64,000 bases of DNA from Sciscionella sediminilitoris (GCF_000737195.2 NZ_JALM01000009.1:1-64000); one strand, 5' to 3'. Numbered from the stretch's first letter, positions 25,466 to 33,595 are shown. Notes: generated by a model from the sequence alone, not told the origin. Numbers and translations are program-made.

Positions 25466-26604
25466 CGGTCCGCTCCGAGCAGCGCCTCGGCATCGGTGTA
25501 GCGCCCGAGCGCGTCCGGATCGAGTTCGATGCCGAGCCCCGGTCCCTCCGGAATCGGGAGCATGCCCTCGCTGTCCAGCGCCCAGGGCGTGCTCAGGATG
25601 TCGTCCACATACGGGGAACCGGTGACGTACTCGACCAGATCGGTGTCCGGCAGCGCGGAGGCGAGCTGCAGATCGGCGGCCAGGCCGACGGCCGTGTTCC
25701 ATCCGTGCGGGATGAGCCGGATGCCGTGATCGTGGGCACTCCAGCCGACCCTGCGCAGTTCGCTGATCCCGCCGACCTTGGTGACATCGGGCTGGACGAT
25801 GTCGAAGGCGCCGCGCTCGATCCAGGGCAGGTAGCTCTGCCGCCTGGTCAGTACCTCGCCCCCGGCGATCGGGACCGGGGCGTGCTCGCGAAGCCGGATG
25901 TAGTCCTCGATGGCATCCGGCGGAAGCGGTTCCTCGAACCAGGCGATGTCGTAGGCGCGCAGCATGTCCGCGGTGCGCCGCGCCCATTTGTAGCCGTTGC
26001 GCCAGGCGCTGTCGCTGGCCCCGGCGTCCACCATGAGCAGCGCATCGGGCCCGACGGCTTCCCGCGCGGTGGCCACGATCCGTTCGTCGAGCGCGGCGCC
26101 GGACCGGCCGAACGGGCCCCAGCCGATCTTGAACGCGGTCCATCCGGCGGCCACGCAGGGGCGGAGGCGATCGGCCAGCTGTTCGGGCTGCGTCATGAGC
26201 AGGGAGGCGTACGGCCGCACCCGATCCCGGTGGCGGCCGCCGAGCAACCGCCCCACCGGCTGACCGGTCGCCCGCCCCAGCAGGTCCCACAGTGCGGCGT
26301 CCACTCCGCTGATGGTGTGCGTGATCGAGCCGCCGCGGCCGAGCCAGAACGTGGCCCGGTGCAGTCCCTCGGCGAGCCGCTCGGGTTCGAGCGCGCTCTC
26401 CCCGATCAGCAGCGGGCGCAGCACATCCAGCGCGGCGCGGACCAGGTTCTCACTGGTGAACACGCTGCCGAGGCCGAGGATCCCGGCATCGGTGTGCACC
26501 GCGACCAGGGTGTGCACGACATCCTCGGAACGCAGTTCCTCGGTCCAGCCGCCTTCCGGAGTGGCACCACGCAGGCCGGCCGCGCGGACATCGGTGATCT
26601 TCAT
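25462..26604 (-). CDS. Mandelate racemase/muconate lactonizing enzyme family protein
   Basis: A 380-residue enolase-superfamily enzyme, probably a sugar-acid dehydratase or racemase. Metal ligands are Asp193 (LMVDAG), Glu224 (WFEEPLPP) and Glu250 (AGGE). Lys159 (AFKIGWG) is the likely base on one face, and His300 (IPHGWN) with Asp273 (QPDVTKVGG) forms the other. The usual KxK second Lys is Gly161. First gene of an operon running leftward (SDR, PIG-L, sugar porter), divergent from a GntR regulator with a palindromic operator between them. Confidence 0.88.
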   Translation of the reverse strand: MKITDVRAAGLRGATPEGGWTEELRSEDVVHTLVAVHTDAGILGLGSVFTSENLVRAALDVLRPLLIGESALEPERLAEGLHRATFWLGRGGSITHTISGVDAALWDLLGRATGQPVGRLLGGRHRDRVRPYASLLMTQPEQLADRLRPCVAAGWTAFKIGWGPFGRSGAALDERIVATAREAVGPDALLMVDAGASDSAWRNGYKWARRTADMLRAYDIAWFEEPLPPDAIEDYIRLREHAPVPIAGGEVLTRRQSYLPWIERGAFDIVQPDVTKVGGISELRRVGWSAHDHGIRLIPHGWNTAVGLAADLQLASALPDTDLVEYVTGSPYVDDILSTPWALDSEGMLPIPEGPGLGIELDPDALGRYTDAEALLGADR

Positions 26605-26628
26605 GGGGAAGCAACCTAGGCGGCAAAT

Positions 26629-26651
26629 GGCAGATGGTCAACCATCTGGCA
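26629..26651. promoter_or_regulatory. GntR/FadR-type operator
   Basis: A 23-bp inverted repeat centred on TGGTCAACCA, fitting the TGGT-N-ACCA half-sites of FadR/GntR regulators. It lies between the divergent enolase-superfamily and GntR genes, 24 bp and 17 bp from their start codons. A 22/23 copy occurs at 30532-30554. Confidence 0.8.
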
Positions 26652-26656
26652 CTTGC

Positions 26657-26671
26657 TAGGGTTCGGGAATG
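26657..26671 (+). promoter_or_regulatory. Leaderless promoter of the GntR gene
   Basis: TAGGGT (26657-26662), 6 nt, then ATG at 26669, with no ribosome-binding site. The operator lies 5 bp upstream of the -10 box, so the regulator probably represses itself. Confidence 0.5.
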
Positions 26672-27331
26672 CAGTTGTCGGTGCCCCCCGAGAGTCCTCC
26701 CGAGTCCCGCCGCGACTGGGTCGTGCGGCAGATCCGCGGCCGCATCGCCGCCGGTGACCTGGTCGCCGGGGACCGGCTCGTGGAGCGGGATCTCTCGGCC
26801 GCCTACAACCTCAGCAGGGGCCCGGTCCGGGAAGCGATCATGGTCCTGGAGCACGAGGGCCTTGTACAGACCCAGCCCTATCGCGGCGCCGTCGTGGTCG
26901 GGATCGAGCAGGCGGAGATCACCGAGATCCTGGTGCCCATCCGCCTGGTCATCGAGCGGGCGGCGTTCCGCGCTGTCCTCCGGTCCCGGCCCGACGGCCT
27001 GCTCGACAAGCTCGAGGGCATCGTCGCCAGGATGGAACAGGCCGCGCGGATCCCGGTGAACTTCGACGCCCTCGTGGACCTGGACGTGGAGTTCCACGAG
27101 AGCGTCATCGCCGCGGCCGGTTCCGCGCAGTCGCTGCAGATCTGGCGCACCATCCAGCCACGCGTCCGGGCGTATTTCCTGCGCGACGCCTCCGGGCACA
27201 CCTCGCCCCAGGATGTGGTCGACCAGCATCGCCTGCTGCTGGATGTGCTGCACGAAGGGCGGCCCGAGCGGATGGACATCGCGGTGGAGAACCACGTGCA
27301 ACTGTTCCTCGACGCCGACCAGCACGCCTAA
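26669..27331 (+). CDS. GntR/FadR (FCD) family regulator
   Basis: A 220-residue regulator. The N-terminal winged helix-turn-helix (about 15-80) includes DRLVERDLSAAYNLSRGPVREAIMVLEHEGLV. A C-terminal all-helical FCD ligand domain follows, with VDLDVEFHESVIAAAG and a late VDQHRLLLDVLHEG carrying metal-ligand His residues. It diverges from the enolase-superfamily/SDR/PIG-L/MFS operon and should control it through the palindrome at 26629-26651. The ligand is probably a sugar acid. Confidence 0.9.
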   Translation: MQLSVPPESPPESRRDWVVRQIRGRIAAGDLVAGDRLVERDLSAAYNLSRGPVREAIMVLEHEGLVQTQPYRGAVVVGIEQAEITEILVPIRLVIERAAFRAVLRSRPDGLLDKLEGIVARMEQAARIPVNFDALVDLDVEFHESVIAAAGSAQSLQIWRTIQPRVRAYFLRDASGHTSPQDVVDQHRLLLDVLHEGRPERMDIAVENHVQLFLDADQHA

Positions 27332-27393
27332 AGCGGACAGGTTCCGGCCGCTTCCTCTGCGATCCTTGCCGATCCGAAGCGAAGGAGCCGATC

Positions 27394-28509
27394 TTGTCCG
27401 TCCCGACCACCACCCGCCTGAGTACCCGCGCGCTCAATCGCGCCACCCTGGCCAGGCAGTTGCTGCTCGACCGCGCCGAGGTCCCGGTGCACGAGGCCGT
27501 CGCGCACCTGTGCGGGCTGCAGGCCCAGGAACCCCAGGAACCGTTCATCGGGCTGTGGTCGCGGTTGCGCGCCTTCGATCCGCACGCCCTCTCGGACCTG
27601 CTCGTCCGGCGGAGCGTGGTGCGGACCCATCTGATGCGCCGGACCGTGCACCTGGTCACCGCCGAGGATGCCCTCGCGTGGCGGGCCCGGCACGACGCGA
27701 TGCTGCGCCAGCGGGTGCTCGGGAACTACCGCCGTGAGCTCGCGGGCGTGGACCTCGAGGAGCTGGCCGCGGCGGGTGCGGCGGTACTGGCCGACGGCGA
27801 ACCCCGTTCGATGACCGGGCTCGCGCGGGAACTCGAGGAGCGCTGGCCGGAACCGGGGCCACGGGCGCTGGGGGAGATGCTGGTCGCAGCGCTGCTCCCG
27901 ATGGCGCAGTTGCCGCCGCGCGGACTGTGGCGCACGAACGGCGGGGTGCGCAATGTGCTGCTCTCCTCGTGGCTGGGGCGCGAGATCGAGCCGCTCGCCC
28001 CGGACGGCAGCGATCCGGCCGGTGCCGCGCTGGTGCTGCGTTATCTGGCCGCGTTCGGTCCCGCGGCCGTCGCGGATCTGCGTGCCTGGTGTGGACTCGC
28101 CGGATTTCCGGCCGCGGTTGCCGAGATCCGCGAGCGGTTGATCGGTTTCCGCGATGAGCGTGGCCGGGAACTGCTGGACCTTCCCGATGCGCCGCGCCCC
28201 GATCCGGACACTCCCGCCCCGGTGCGGTTTCTGCCCGCCTTCGACAACGCGGTGCTCGGCTATCAGGACCGCGGCCGGATCATCGATGACGCGCACCGCG
28301 GACTGTCCGTTGCCGGGGAGCGAATGGTGCTCGTGGACGGCCGGGTCGCCGCGACCTGGAGGCTTGAGGAGGGCACCGTGCTGGTCGCGCCGTTGCGCCG
28401 GTTCTCCCGGGCCGACCGTGGGGCCGTGGCCGAGCAGGGGCGGGAGCTGGCGGCGTTCCTCTCCGAGGGGGCGTGTCAACGGGTGCGGGTGGCCGCCTCG
28501 CCGCGCTGA
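27394..28509 (+). CDS. AlkZ-like winged-helix DNA glycosylase family protein
   Basis: A 371-residue member of the HTH_42 (AlkZ/YcaQ) family, made of tandem winged helices. The N-terminal LQAQEPQ (42-48) carries the catalytic Q-x-Q motif (Gln43, Gln45) used by AlkZ glycosylases that unhook interstrand crosslinks. RTHLMRRTVHLV (75-86) and the late FLPAFDNAVLGYQDR are family landmarks. AlkZ proteins are common near antibiotic clusters but also occur as housekeeping genes. TTG 27394 follows GAAGGAG at good spacing. It stands alone, 62 bp after the GntR gene. Confidence 0.82.
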   Translation: MSVPTTTRLSTRALNRATLARQLLLDRAEVPVHEAVAHLCGLQAQEPQEPFIGLWSRLRAFDPHALSDLLVRRSVVRTHLMRRTVHLVTAEDALAWRARHDAMLRQRVLGNYRRELAGVDLEELAAAGAAVLADGEPRSMTGLARELEERWPEPGPRALGEMLVAALLPMAQLPPRGLWRTNGGVRNVLLSSWLGREIEPLAPDGSDPAGAALVLRYLAAFGPAAVADLRAWCGLAGFPAAVAEIRERLIGFRDERGRELLDLPDAPRPDPDTPAPVRFLPAFDNAVLGYQDRGRIIDDAHRGLSVAGERMVLVDGRVAATWRLEEGTVLVAPLRRFSRADRGAVAEQGRELAAFLSEGACQRVRVAASPR

Positions 28510-28543
28510 TTCGACGTTTGCGGCGAGCTGCGCTAACCTGATG

Positions 28544-28571
28544 ACGAACATGTTCGTTACGAACACATTCG
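28544..28571. promoter_or_regulatory. TetR operator
   Basis: ACGAACATGTTCGT (28544-28557) is a perfect 14-bp palindrome. It is followed by CGAACACATTCG (28560-28571), a second imperfect copy. It lies downstream of a possible -10 TAACCT (28534-28539) and just before the TetR gene, so autoregulation is likely. Confidence 0.65.
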
Positions 28572-28580
28572 AGGGAACCG

Positions 28581-29258
28581 ATGCCTGAACCACGCAGCCG
28601 CCGCGACCGGCCGGCGAAGCCACCGCTTTCCCGGCAGTGGATCATCGACACGACGATCGGGATCATGCGCCGCGAGGGGCTCGGCAAGGCGACGATGCGC
28701 CGGGTCGCGAAGGAACTCGACACCGGACCGGCCTCGCTCTACGTCTATGTGCGGAACACGGCGGAACTGCACGCCGCGGTCATCGACGAACTCCTCGGCG
28801 CGGTGACCGTCCAGGAACAGGGCGACTGGCAGGACCGGCTGCTCGCGCTGGTCACCGACTACCGCACCATTCTCGCGGCCCATCCGGGCCTGGCCCGCTC
28901 GGCGCTGGTGATCCGCCCGTCCGGACCGCATCTGCTCGCCCTCTTCGACCGCGCGATGGGCCTGTTCATCGAGGGAGGCGTGGATCCCGCCCAGGCCGCG
29001 TGGGGAGTGGACCTGTTGTTGCTGACCGCCACCGCGAGCGCGGCCGAACACGCCGAGCCCGAGGACGGGGATGTGGACGCGGACACCGATGCGCCCGCGA
29101 AGTGCGACGCCATGGCCGAGGCGGTCCGCGCCGCGGAGGCCCCGCTGCTCGCCGAGCACGTCGACGCGGTCCTCGGCGGCACCCCGCAGGGGCGCTGGAC
29201 CTGGTATTTCCGGGCGCAGATCGCCGGGATCGCCGCAACACCGACATCGAACGACTGA
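28581..29258 (+). CDS. TetR family regulator
   Basis: A 225-residue regulator. The helix-turn-helix (about 20-65) includes GKATMRRVAKELDTGPASLYVYVRNTAEL, typical of the TetR subgroup with the tetracycline-repressor-like C-terminal domain. The first residues are basic and Pro-rich. GAGGGA lies before the ATG at 28581. It precedes a TetX-like monooxygenase by 13 bp in the same direction and probably controls it together with the following hydrolase. Confidence 0.88.
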   Translation: MPEPRSRRDRPAKPPLSRQWIIDTTIGIMRREGLGKATMRRVAKELDTGPASLYVYVRNTAELHAAVIDELLGAVTVQEQGDWQDRLLALVTDYRTILAAHPGLARSALVIRPSGPHLLALFDRAMGLFIEGGVDPAQAAWGVDLLLLTATASAAEHAEPEDGDVDADTDAPAKCDAMAEAVRAAEAPLLAEHVDAVLGGTPQGRWTWYFRAQIAGIAATPTSND

Positions 29259-29271
29259 ACAGGGGAGTCCC

Positions 29272-30450
29272 ATGACCGCGATACCGCATTTTCCGATCGC
29301 CATCATCGGCGGTGGCCTGGGTGGCCTGACCGCCGCGCGCGTGCTGCACGTGCACGGCATCGAAGCGGCCGTTTTCGAACTCGAAGCGGGCCGCCACATC
29401 CGGACCCAGGGCGGCATGCTCGACATTCACGTGGAGAACGGGCAGCGGGCGCTGCACGCGGCCGGTCTGTTCGAGCAGTTCCTCGGGTTGATCAACCGGG
29501 GCGGGGAGGCCATGCGCATCCTCGACAAGCACGGCACCGTGCTGCGTGACGAGGCCGATGAGGGGAACCTGGAACGGCCCGAGATCGACCGCGGCACCCT
29601 GCGGGATCTGCTGCTCGACTCGCTGCCCGGGGACACCGTGCACTGGGGGAGCAAGGTCGCCGCGATCCGGGCGGTGCCAGGGCATTCCGGGCGGCACGAG
29701 GTCACCCTCGCCGAGGGCGGCACATTCACCACGGATCTGCTCATCGGCGCGGACGGTGCCTGGTCGAAGGTGCGCCCCCTGGTCTCCACCGCCTGGCCCG
29801 CGTACACCGGGATCTCGTTCATCGAGGCGGATCTCTTCGATGGCGCGGAAAAGCATCCGATCGAGGCCGCCGTGATGGGTGAGGGCATGCTGTTCGCGCT
29901 CGATGGCCGGTCCGGTCTCGGTGTCCTCGGGCACAAGGAAACCGATGGCAGCCTGCACGTGTACCTCGGGTACCGGTGCGGTCCGGAATGGGTGGCGAGC
30001 ATCGATTTCACCGACACCCCGGGCGCGAAGGCGGCGATCCTGGAACTCCTCGAGGGCTGGGACGAGGGACTGCGCGGGCTGATCGCGAACGCCGACACCG
30101 GGCTGATTCCCCGGCACATCAACGCTTTGCCGGTCGGACACTCCTGGGACCGGGTGCCGGGGGTGACCCTGCTCGGCGATGCCGCGCACGTCATGTCCCC
30201 GTTCGCGGGCGAGGGGGCGAATCTCGCCATGCTGGACGGCGCGGAACTCGCGCTGGCGATCGCCGCGCACCAGGATGCTTCGCCCGCCGAGAACCGCGAG
30301 GCCGCGCTCGCTGCCTACGAGGCCGAGCTGTTTCCCCGATCCGCTGCCTCGGCCCAGGAATCCGCGGACGGGCTCGAGATGATCTTCGAACCCGAGGCGC
30401 CGAAGGGCCTGGTCGAGCAGTTCGCCGCGTTGGATCGGGAGGTTCAGTGA
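29272..30450 (+). CDS. TetX-like FAD-dependent monooxygenase
   Basis: A 392-residue class A flavin monooxygenase. The FAD motif IIGGGLGGLTAARVL (10-24), the PEIDRGTLRDLLLDSLPGDTV segment and GVTLLGDAAHVMSPFAGEGANLAM are in the order seen in TetX, and the length matches (TetX has 388). The GGMLDIHVENGQRALHAAGL stretch also follows TetX. Many chromosomal TetX relatives do not act on tetracyclines, so resistance is not proven. A TetR regulator precedes it. The stop shares a base with the next ATG. GGGGAG at 29262-29267 supports ATG 29272. Confidence 0.85.
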   Translation: MTAIPHFPIAIIGGGLGGLTAARVLHVHGIEAAVFELEAGRHIRTQGGMLDIHVENGQRALHAAGLFEQFLGLINRGGEAMRILDKHGTVLRDEADEGNLERPEIDRGTLRDLLLDSLPGDTVHWGSKVAAIRAVPGHSGRHEVTLAEGGTFTTDLLIGADGAWSKVRPLVSTAWPAYTGISFIEADLFDGAEKHPIEAAVMGEGMLFALDGRSGLGVLGHKETDGSLHVYLGYRCGPEWVASIDFTDTPGAKAAILELLEGWDEGLRGLIANADTGLIPRHINALPVGHSWDRVPGVTLLGDAAHVMSPFAGEGANLAMLDGAELALAIAAHQDASPAENREAALAAYEAELFPRSAASAQESADGLEMIFEPEAPKGLVEQFAALDREVQ

Positions 30451-31076
30451 TGGCAGGGAATCCGGTGTACGAATCCGGGAGCGGCCGGCCGGTTCTGGTG
30501 CTGCATGGTGCGCCCGGACCACAGGGCGCGCGGCAGATGGTCGACCATCTGGCAGGTGTCGGTCATGTCTACGCGCCGACCCACCCCGGCTGGGAGGACG
30601 TCCCGCTGCCCGAGGGTGAGGTCTCGGTCCCCGCGCTCGCCCGCCGCTATCGGGAGCTGCTCGCCGAACTCCGGCTCGAGGATGTGCTCGTGGTCGGCAC
30701 CTCGTTCGGCGGATGGATCGCCGCCGAGCTGGTCGCCCAGGACGCGAGCGCGATCCGGGGACTCGTACTCGTCGACAGCGTCGGCATCGAGATTCCCGAA
30801 CATCCGCTGCGGATGCCCGAGGGGCTGCCGCTGCTGGACGCCTACGGCAAGGGCGCGCTCACCGATGCCACGCTGGGACCCCGGCTCGCCGGGACCACCG
30901 TGCCCAGCCTGGTGATCTGGGGCGAGGACGACCCGATCGCGCCGTTGCCCTACGGCAAGGCGGTCGCGGCGAGCCTGCCCGGGGCCACCTTCGTGCCCAT
31001 CGCGGGTGCCGGGCACGTGCCCTACCGGGACGCACCCGAGGAGGTGTGGGCGGCGCTGGACCGCTTCGCCGGGTAG
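30450..31076 (+). CDS. Alpha/beta hydrolase
   Basis: A 208-residue small alpha/beta hydrolase with HGAPG (20-24), the nucleophile elbow GTSFGGW, Asp in WGEDDPIAP and His in GAGHVPY. It is coupled to the TetX-like gene (TGATG), suggesting action on the product of that oxygenase. An in-frame GTG at 30447 is an alternative start. Codons about 28-35 contain the near-exact copy of the GntR operator described separately. Confidence 0.85.
   Translation: MAGNPVYESGSGRPVLVLHGAPGPQGARQMVDHLAGVGHVYAPTHPGWEDVPLPEGEVSVPALARRYRELLAELRLEDVLVVGTSFGGWIAAELVAQDASAIRGLVLVDSVGIEIPEHPLRMPEGLPLLDAYGKGALTDATLGPRLAGTTVPSLVIWGEDDPIAPLPYGKAVAASLPGATFVPIAGAGHVPYRDAPEEVWAALDRFAG
30532..30554. promoter_or_regulatory. 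Second copy of the GntR operator, inside a CDS
   Basis: This site matches 26629-26651 at 22 of 23 positions. Its central 18 bp (30534-30551) are a perfect palindrome, better than the first copy. It lies in the hydrolase coding sequence. Confidence 0.55.
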
Positions 31077-31089
31077 CGGCACGCATGGC

Positions 31090-31120
31090 TTGACCCTGCC
31101 CTTGGGACACGGTTTCGAAT
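31090..31120 (+). promoter_or_regulatory. MerR-type promoter with 19-bp spacer
   Basis: TTGACC (31090-31095) and TCGAAT (31115-31120) are 19 bp apart, the overlong spacing typical of MerR-activated promoters. The spacer holds an imperfect dyad (ACC-TG-CCC / GGG-ACA-GGT). It would drive the SpoIIM-like gene; a MerR gene follows that gene. Confidence 0.6.
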
Positions 31121-31169
31121 GAGGCCACGTCGCGAACCGCGACGCCCGCCGACCGTCAAGGACCATTCG

Positions 31170-31820
31170 ATGACCACGACCCTGGATCAGGGCACGAACC
31201 GTGTGTCCCGCCTCGGGAAACCGTTCCGGATCATCCGCGCGAACCTGCGCGCCTACCTGGTGATGAACGCGATCGTCTATGGCCTGTGCCTGATCGGCAT
31301 GGGCGCGGGGCTGCTCTTTCCCGGGCTGACCGCCGCGCGCAACACCACCCTGCGCCAGGACGGGACGGCGGATCTTGTCGGCTGGCTGCTCGGGAACATG
31401 TGGCTGTTCAGCCTCGGCATCCTGGTGGTCAACATCCTCACGGTCGGCCTGCTGAAGATCCTGCTGCCCTCGACGATCGTGCCGTTCGCCGGAATCGCGG
31501 TCTACGCGTACTGGGCGTTCAACACCGGAGTAACCCTCGCCCCGGTGAACGCGGTCGCCGCGAAGACCATGATCCCGCATTCGCTGACCGTGCTGATCGA
31601 GTTCCAGGCCTACGCACTGCTGATGCTCGGCGCCTATCTGCTCGGCAGGTCCTGGCTGCGTCCCGGGAGCATCGGCGCGCGGAATCGCCGTCAGGGGTAT
31701 GTCCGCGGGCTGGCCCGGATCGGCTGGCTGAGCCTGCCCGCGCTGGCGCTGTTCGTCATCGGCGCCGTCTACGAGGCCTTCGAGGTGATCCACCTGGTTC
31801 CGCGGCTGGTCGCGGGCTGA
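31170..31820 (+). CDS. SpoIIM-like (DUF95) membrane protein
   Basis: A 216-residue protein with about five membrane helices. The central VVNILTVGLLKILLPSTIVPFAGI and the late IPHSLTVLIEFQAYALLMLGAYLLGRSWL resemble the stage II sporulation M/DUF95 family, which occurs far beyond sporulating bacteria. The exact role is unknown. CAAGGA lies before ATG 31170. A MerR-type promoter precedes it and a MerR gene follows, suggesting inducible expression. Confidence 0.55.
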   Translation: MTTTLDQGTNRVSRLGKPFRIIRANLRAYLVMNAIVYGLCLIGMGAGLLFPGLTAARNTTLRQDGTADLVGWLLGNMWLFSLGILVVNILTVGLLKILLPSTIVPFAGIAVYAYWAFNTGVTLAPVNAVAAKTMIPHSLTVLIEFQAYALLMLGAYLLGRSWLRPGSIGARNRRQGYVRGLARIGWLSLPALALFVIGAVYEAFEVIHLVPRLVAG

Positions 31821-31864
31821 TCCGGGAACCAGCAGAATGAGCGTGCACAACGTGGGAGGAAACG

Positions 31865-32572
31865 ATGGCGTGGAGCACCCGGCAGCTCGCCGAACTCGCG
31901 GGCACGACGGTGAAAGCCGTGCGCCACTACCACCGGATCGGGCTGCTGGAGGAGCCCGAACGCGCGTCGAACGGGTACAAGCGCTACGGGGTGGCGCACC
32001 TGGTCCGGCTCGTGCAGATAAAACGGCTCGGCGAACTCGGGGTTCCGCTGGCGCAGATCGCGGCGATGGAGCGGGCAGATGAGGAACCGGACGAGGCGAT
32101 CCGGGTGCTCGACGCCGAACTCGAGGCGACGATCGGGCGGTTGACCCGGATCCGCGCGGAACTGGCCGTGATCCTGCGTCATCGCGCACCACTCGGGGTG
32201 CCGCCCGGATTCGAGACCATCGCCCGGGATTTCTCCACCACCCAGCGAGCCCTGCTGACGGCCTATTCGACGGTCTTCAGCGAGGAGGACATGGCGGAGT
32301 TCCGGGAAATGGTGGCGGCACGGGAGGAGACCGACGACGAATTCGACCGGTTGCCCTCCGAGGCCGGGGACGCCGTGATCGAACGGCTCGCCGAGCGCCT
32401 GGCGCCGGTCGTGCGCCGGAGCCGGGAAGAGCACCCGCGGTTCGCGGATACATCCGGGTATTCCCCGCAGACCATCAGCACCATGGCGCATGCCGTCGCG
32501 GAGCTGTCCAACCCGGCCCAGATCCGTGTGCTGCACCGGGTGAACGAACTTCTCGCCGGGGAGACCGGATGA
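31865..32572 (+). CDS. MerR family transcriptional regulator
   Basis: A 235-residue regulator with an N-terminal MerR helix-turn-helix (STRQLAELAGTTVKAVRHYHRIGLLEEPERASNGYKRY), a dimerisation helix (about 75-105) and a C-terminal effector region without metal-binding Cys clusters. The ligand is therefore probably organic. GGGAGGA precedes the ATG. It likely activates the 31090-31120 promoter upstream of the SpoIIM-like gene. Confidence 0.88.
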   Translation: MAWSTRQLAELAGTTVKAVRHYHRIGLLEEPERASNGYKRYGVAHLVRLVQIKRLGELGVPLAQIAAMERADEEPDEAIRVLDAELEATIGRLTRIRAELAVILRHRAPLGVPPGFETIARDFSTTQRALLTAYSTVFSEEDMAEFREMVAAREETDDEFDRLPSEAGDAVIERLAERLAPVVRRSREEHPRFADTSGYSPQTISTMAHAVAELSNPAQIRVLHRVNELLAGETG

Positions 32573-32689
32573 CCCGGGACCCCTCCCGAGCGGACGGCCG
32601 CATCATGGTGGTCTCTGGCGACACGTTCAGGAGCGGGCCATGGGTGCGACGCTGAAGACCGAAGTTCGTTACCGGCGCGGGGCACCGGC

Positions 32690-32848
32690 ATGAGTTACGT
32701 GCTGCCCGCGGCCCCGTCCGGAGCGGGAACCGGCGGGAAAACCGAGCACCGCATGGCCCCGGCCCGGCTGCTCGGCAAGTGGTCGCCGTGGCCATGGCGC
32801 CGCCTGTTCGAGCGGCTTCGCGGCGCTCGCGCGAGAACTGTGAGCTGA
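32690..32848 (+). CDS. Possible small protein, 52 aa
   Basis: The ORF runs from ATG 32690 to TGA 32846-32848. Its start overlaps the stop of a 17-codon upstream ORF (32640-32693) that has a good AGGAG site 6 nt before its ATG, a layout that suggests translational coupling. The second half is basic with aromatic residues (LLGKWSPWPWRRLFERLRGARAR), which could be a membrane-associating amphipathic helix. No homology is recognised, and chance ORFs are common at this GC. Confidence 0.25.
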   Translation: MSYVLPAAPSGAGTGGKTEHRMAPARLLGKWSPWPWRRLFERLRGARARTVS

Positions 32849-32870
32849 ACCACCCTGTTCGGATGTTGAG

Positions 32871-32887
32871 TGTGCCGTAACGGCACA
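32871..32887. promoter_or_regulatory. Inverted repeat before DUF3159 gene
   Basis: TGTGCCG-TAA-CGGCACA, a 7+3+7 perfect dyad ending 39 bp before the DUF3159 ATG. It is either an operator or a short hairpin. Confidence 0.5.
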
Positions 32888-32926
32888 GCTTTTACTGGCC
32901 GCACCACAACATCCGGGAGGACAGCG

Positions 32927-33580
32927 ATGAGCACACTCGAGAAGACTCCGGACCGCGCGGCCGATCCGAAGCAGGCACTGCTCGATGGACTGGGCGGCGT
33001 CTCGGGAATGGTGTACACGGCCCTGCCGGTCGCGGTTTTCGTTGCCGCCAACGCGTTTTTCCCCCTGCCGGTCACGATCGGGATCGCGGTACTCGCGGCG
33101 CTGCTGCTCACCGGCTGGCGGAAGCTGCGCGGGGAACGGCTGATGTCGGCGGCCGGTGGGCTGTTCGGTGTCCTCGCGGCCGGCGGCGTCGCCGCATGGA
33201 CCGGTTCGGCGAACGGTTTCTTCCTGATCGGGATCTGGGCGGCGTTCGGCGGCGCCGTCGTCATGCTCGCCTCGCTGCTCGTCCGCAGGCCACTGACCGG
33301 GGTCGTCTGGAACCTGGTACACGGCGGAAAACACGTGTGGCGGGCGGACCGGCCGAGCCTGCGCGCGCACGATCTCGCCACGCTCGCGGTGACGCTGGTG
33401 TTCGCGGCCCGGTTCGTGGTGAAGCAGTGGCTGTACGTCGAGGACGCCACGGGCTGGCTGGCGTTCACCAAGATCGCGATGGGTGCCCCGCTGACCGCGC
33501 TGGCCGCCGTGGTGGTCCTCTGGGCGTTCCGCCGCTGCAGCACCCGGCTGACCGGTGCCACCGCGGCTGCCGGGCGATGA
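32927..33580 (+). CDS. DUF3159 domain membrane protein
   Basis: A 217-residue protein with about six membrane helices of the actinobacterial DUF3159 family. Landmarks are LLDGLGGVSGMVYTALPVAVFVAANAF near the start and RPLTGVVWNLVHG in the middle. Function unknown. GGGAGGA at 32915-32921 supports ATG 32927. GPP34 follows after 15 bp. Confidence 0.8.
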   Translation: MSTLEKTPDRAADPKQALLDGLGGVSGMVYTALPVAVFVAANAFFPLPVTIGIAVLAALLLTGWRKLRGERLMSAAGGLFGVLAAGGVAAWTGSANGFFLIGIWAAFGGAVVMLASLLVRRPLTGVVWNLVHGGKHVWRADRPSLRAHDLATLAVTLVFAARFVVKQWLYVEDATGWLAFTKIAMGAPLTALAAVVVLWAFRRCSTRLTGATAAAGR

Positions 33581-33595
33581 CTGGAGCAGAAACCC

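Larger units (their letters stand above)
32573..32926. other. Intergenic region with possible small ORFs
   Basis: This 354-bp stretch has no recognised gene. It contains a 17-codon ORF (32640-32693) with AGGAG at 32629-32633 and an ATGA overlap with a 52-codon ORF, then a 17-bp inverted repeat before the DUF3159 gene. Confidence 0.5.

Noticed and set aside
28581-31076. Calling the TetR/TetX-like pair a tetracycline resistance locus
   Set aside because: TetX-like monooxygenases are common on actinomycete chromosomes and act on many substrates; the sequence alone does not show resistance.
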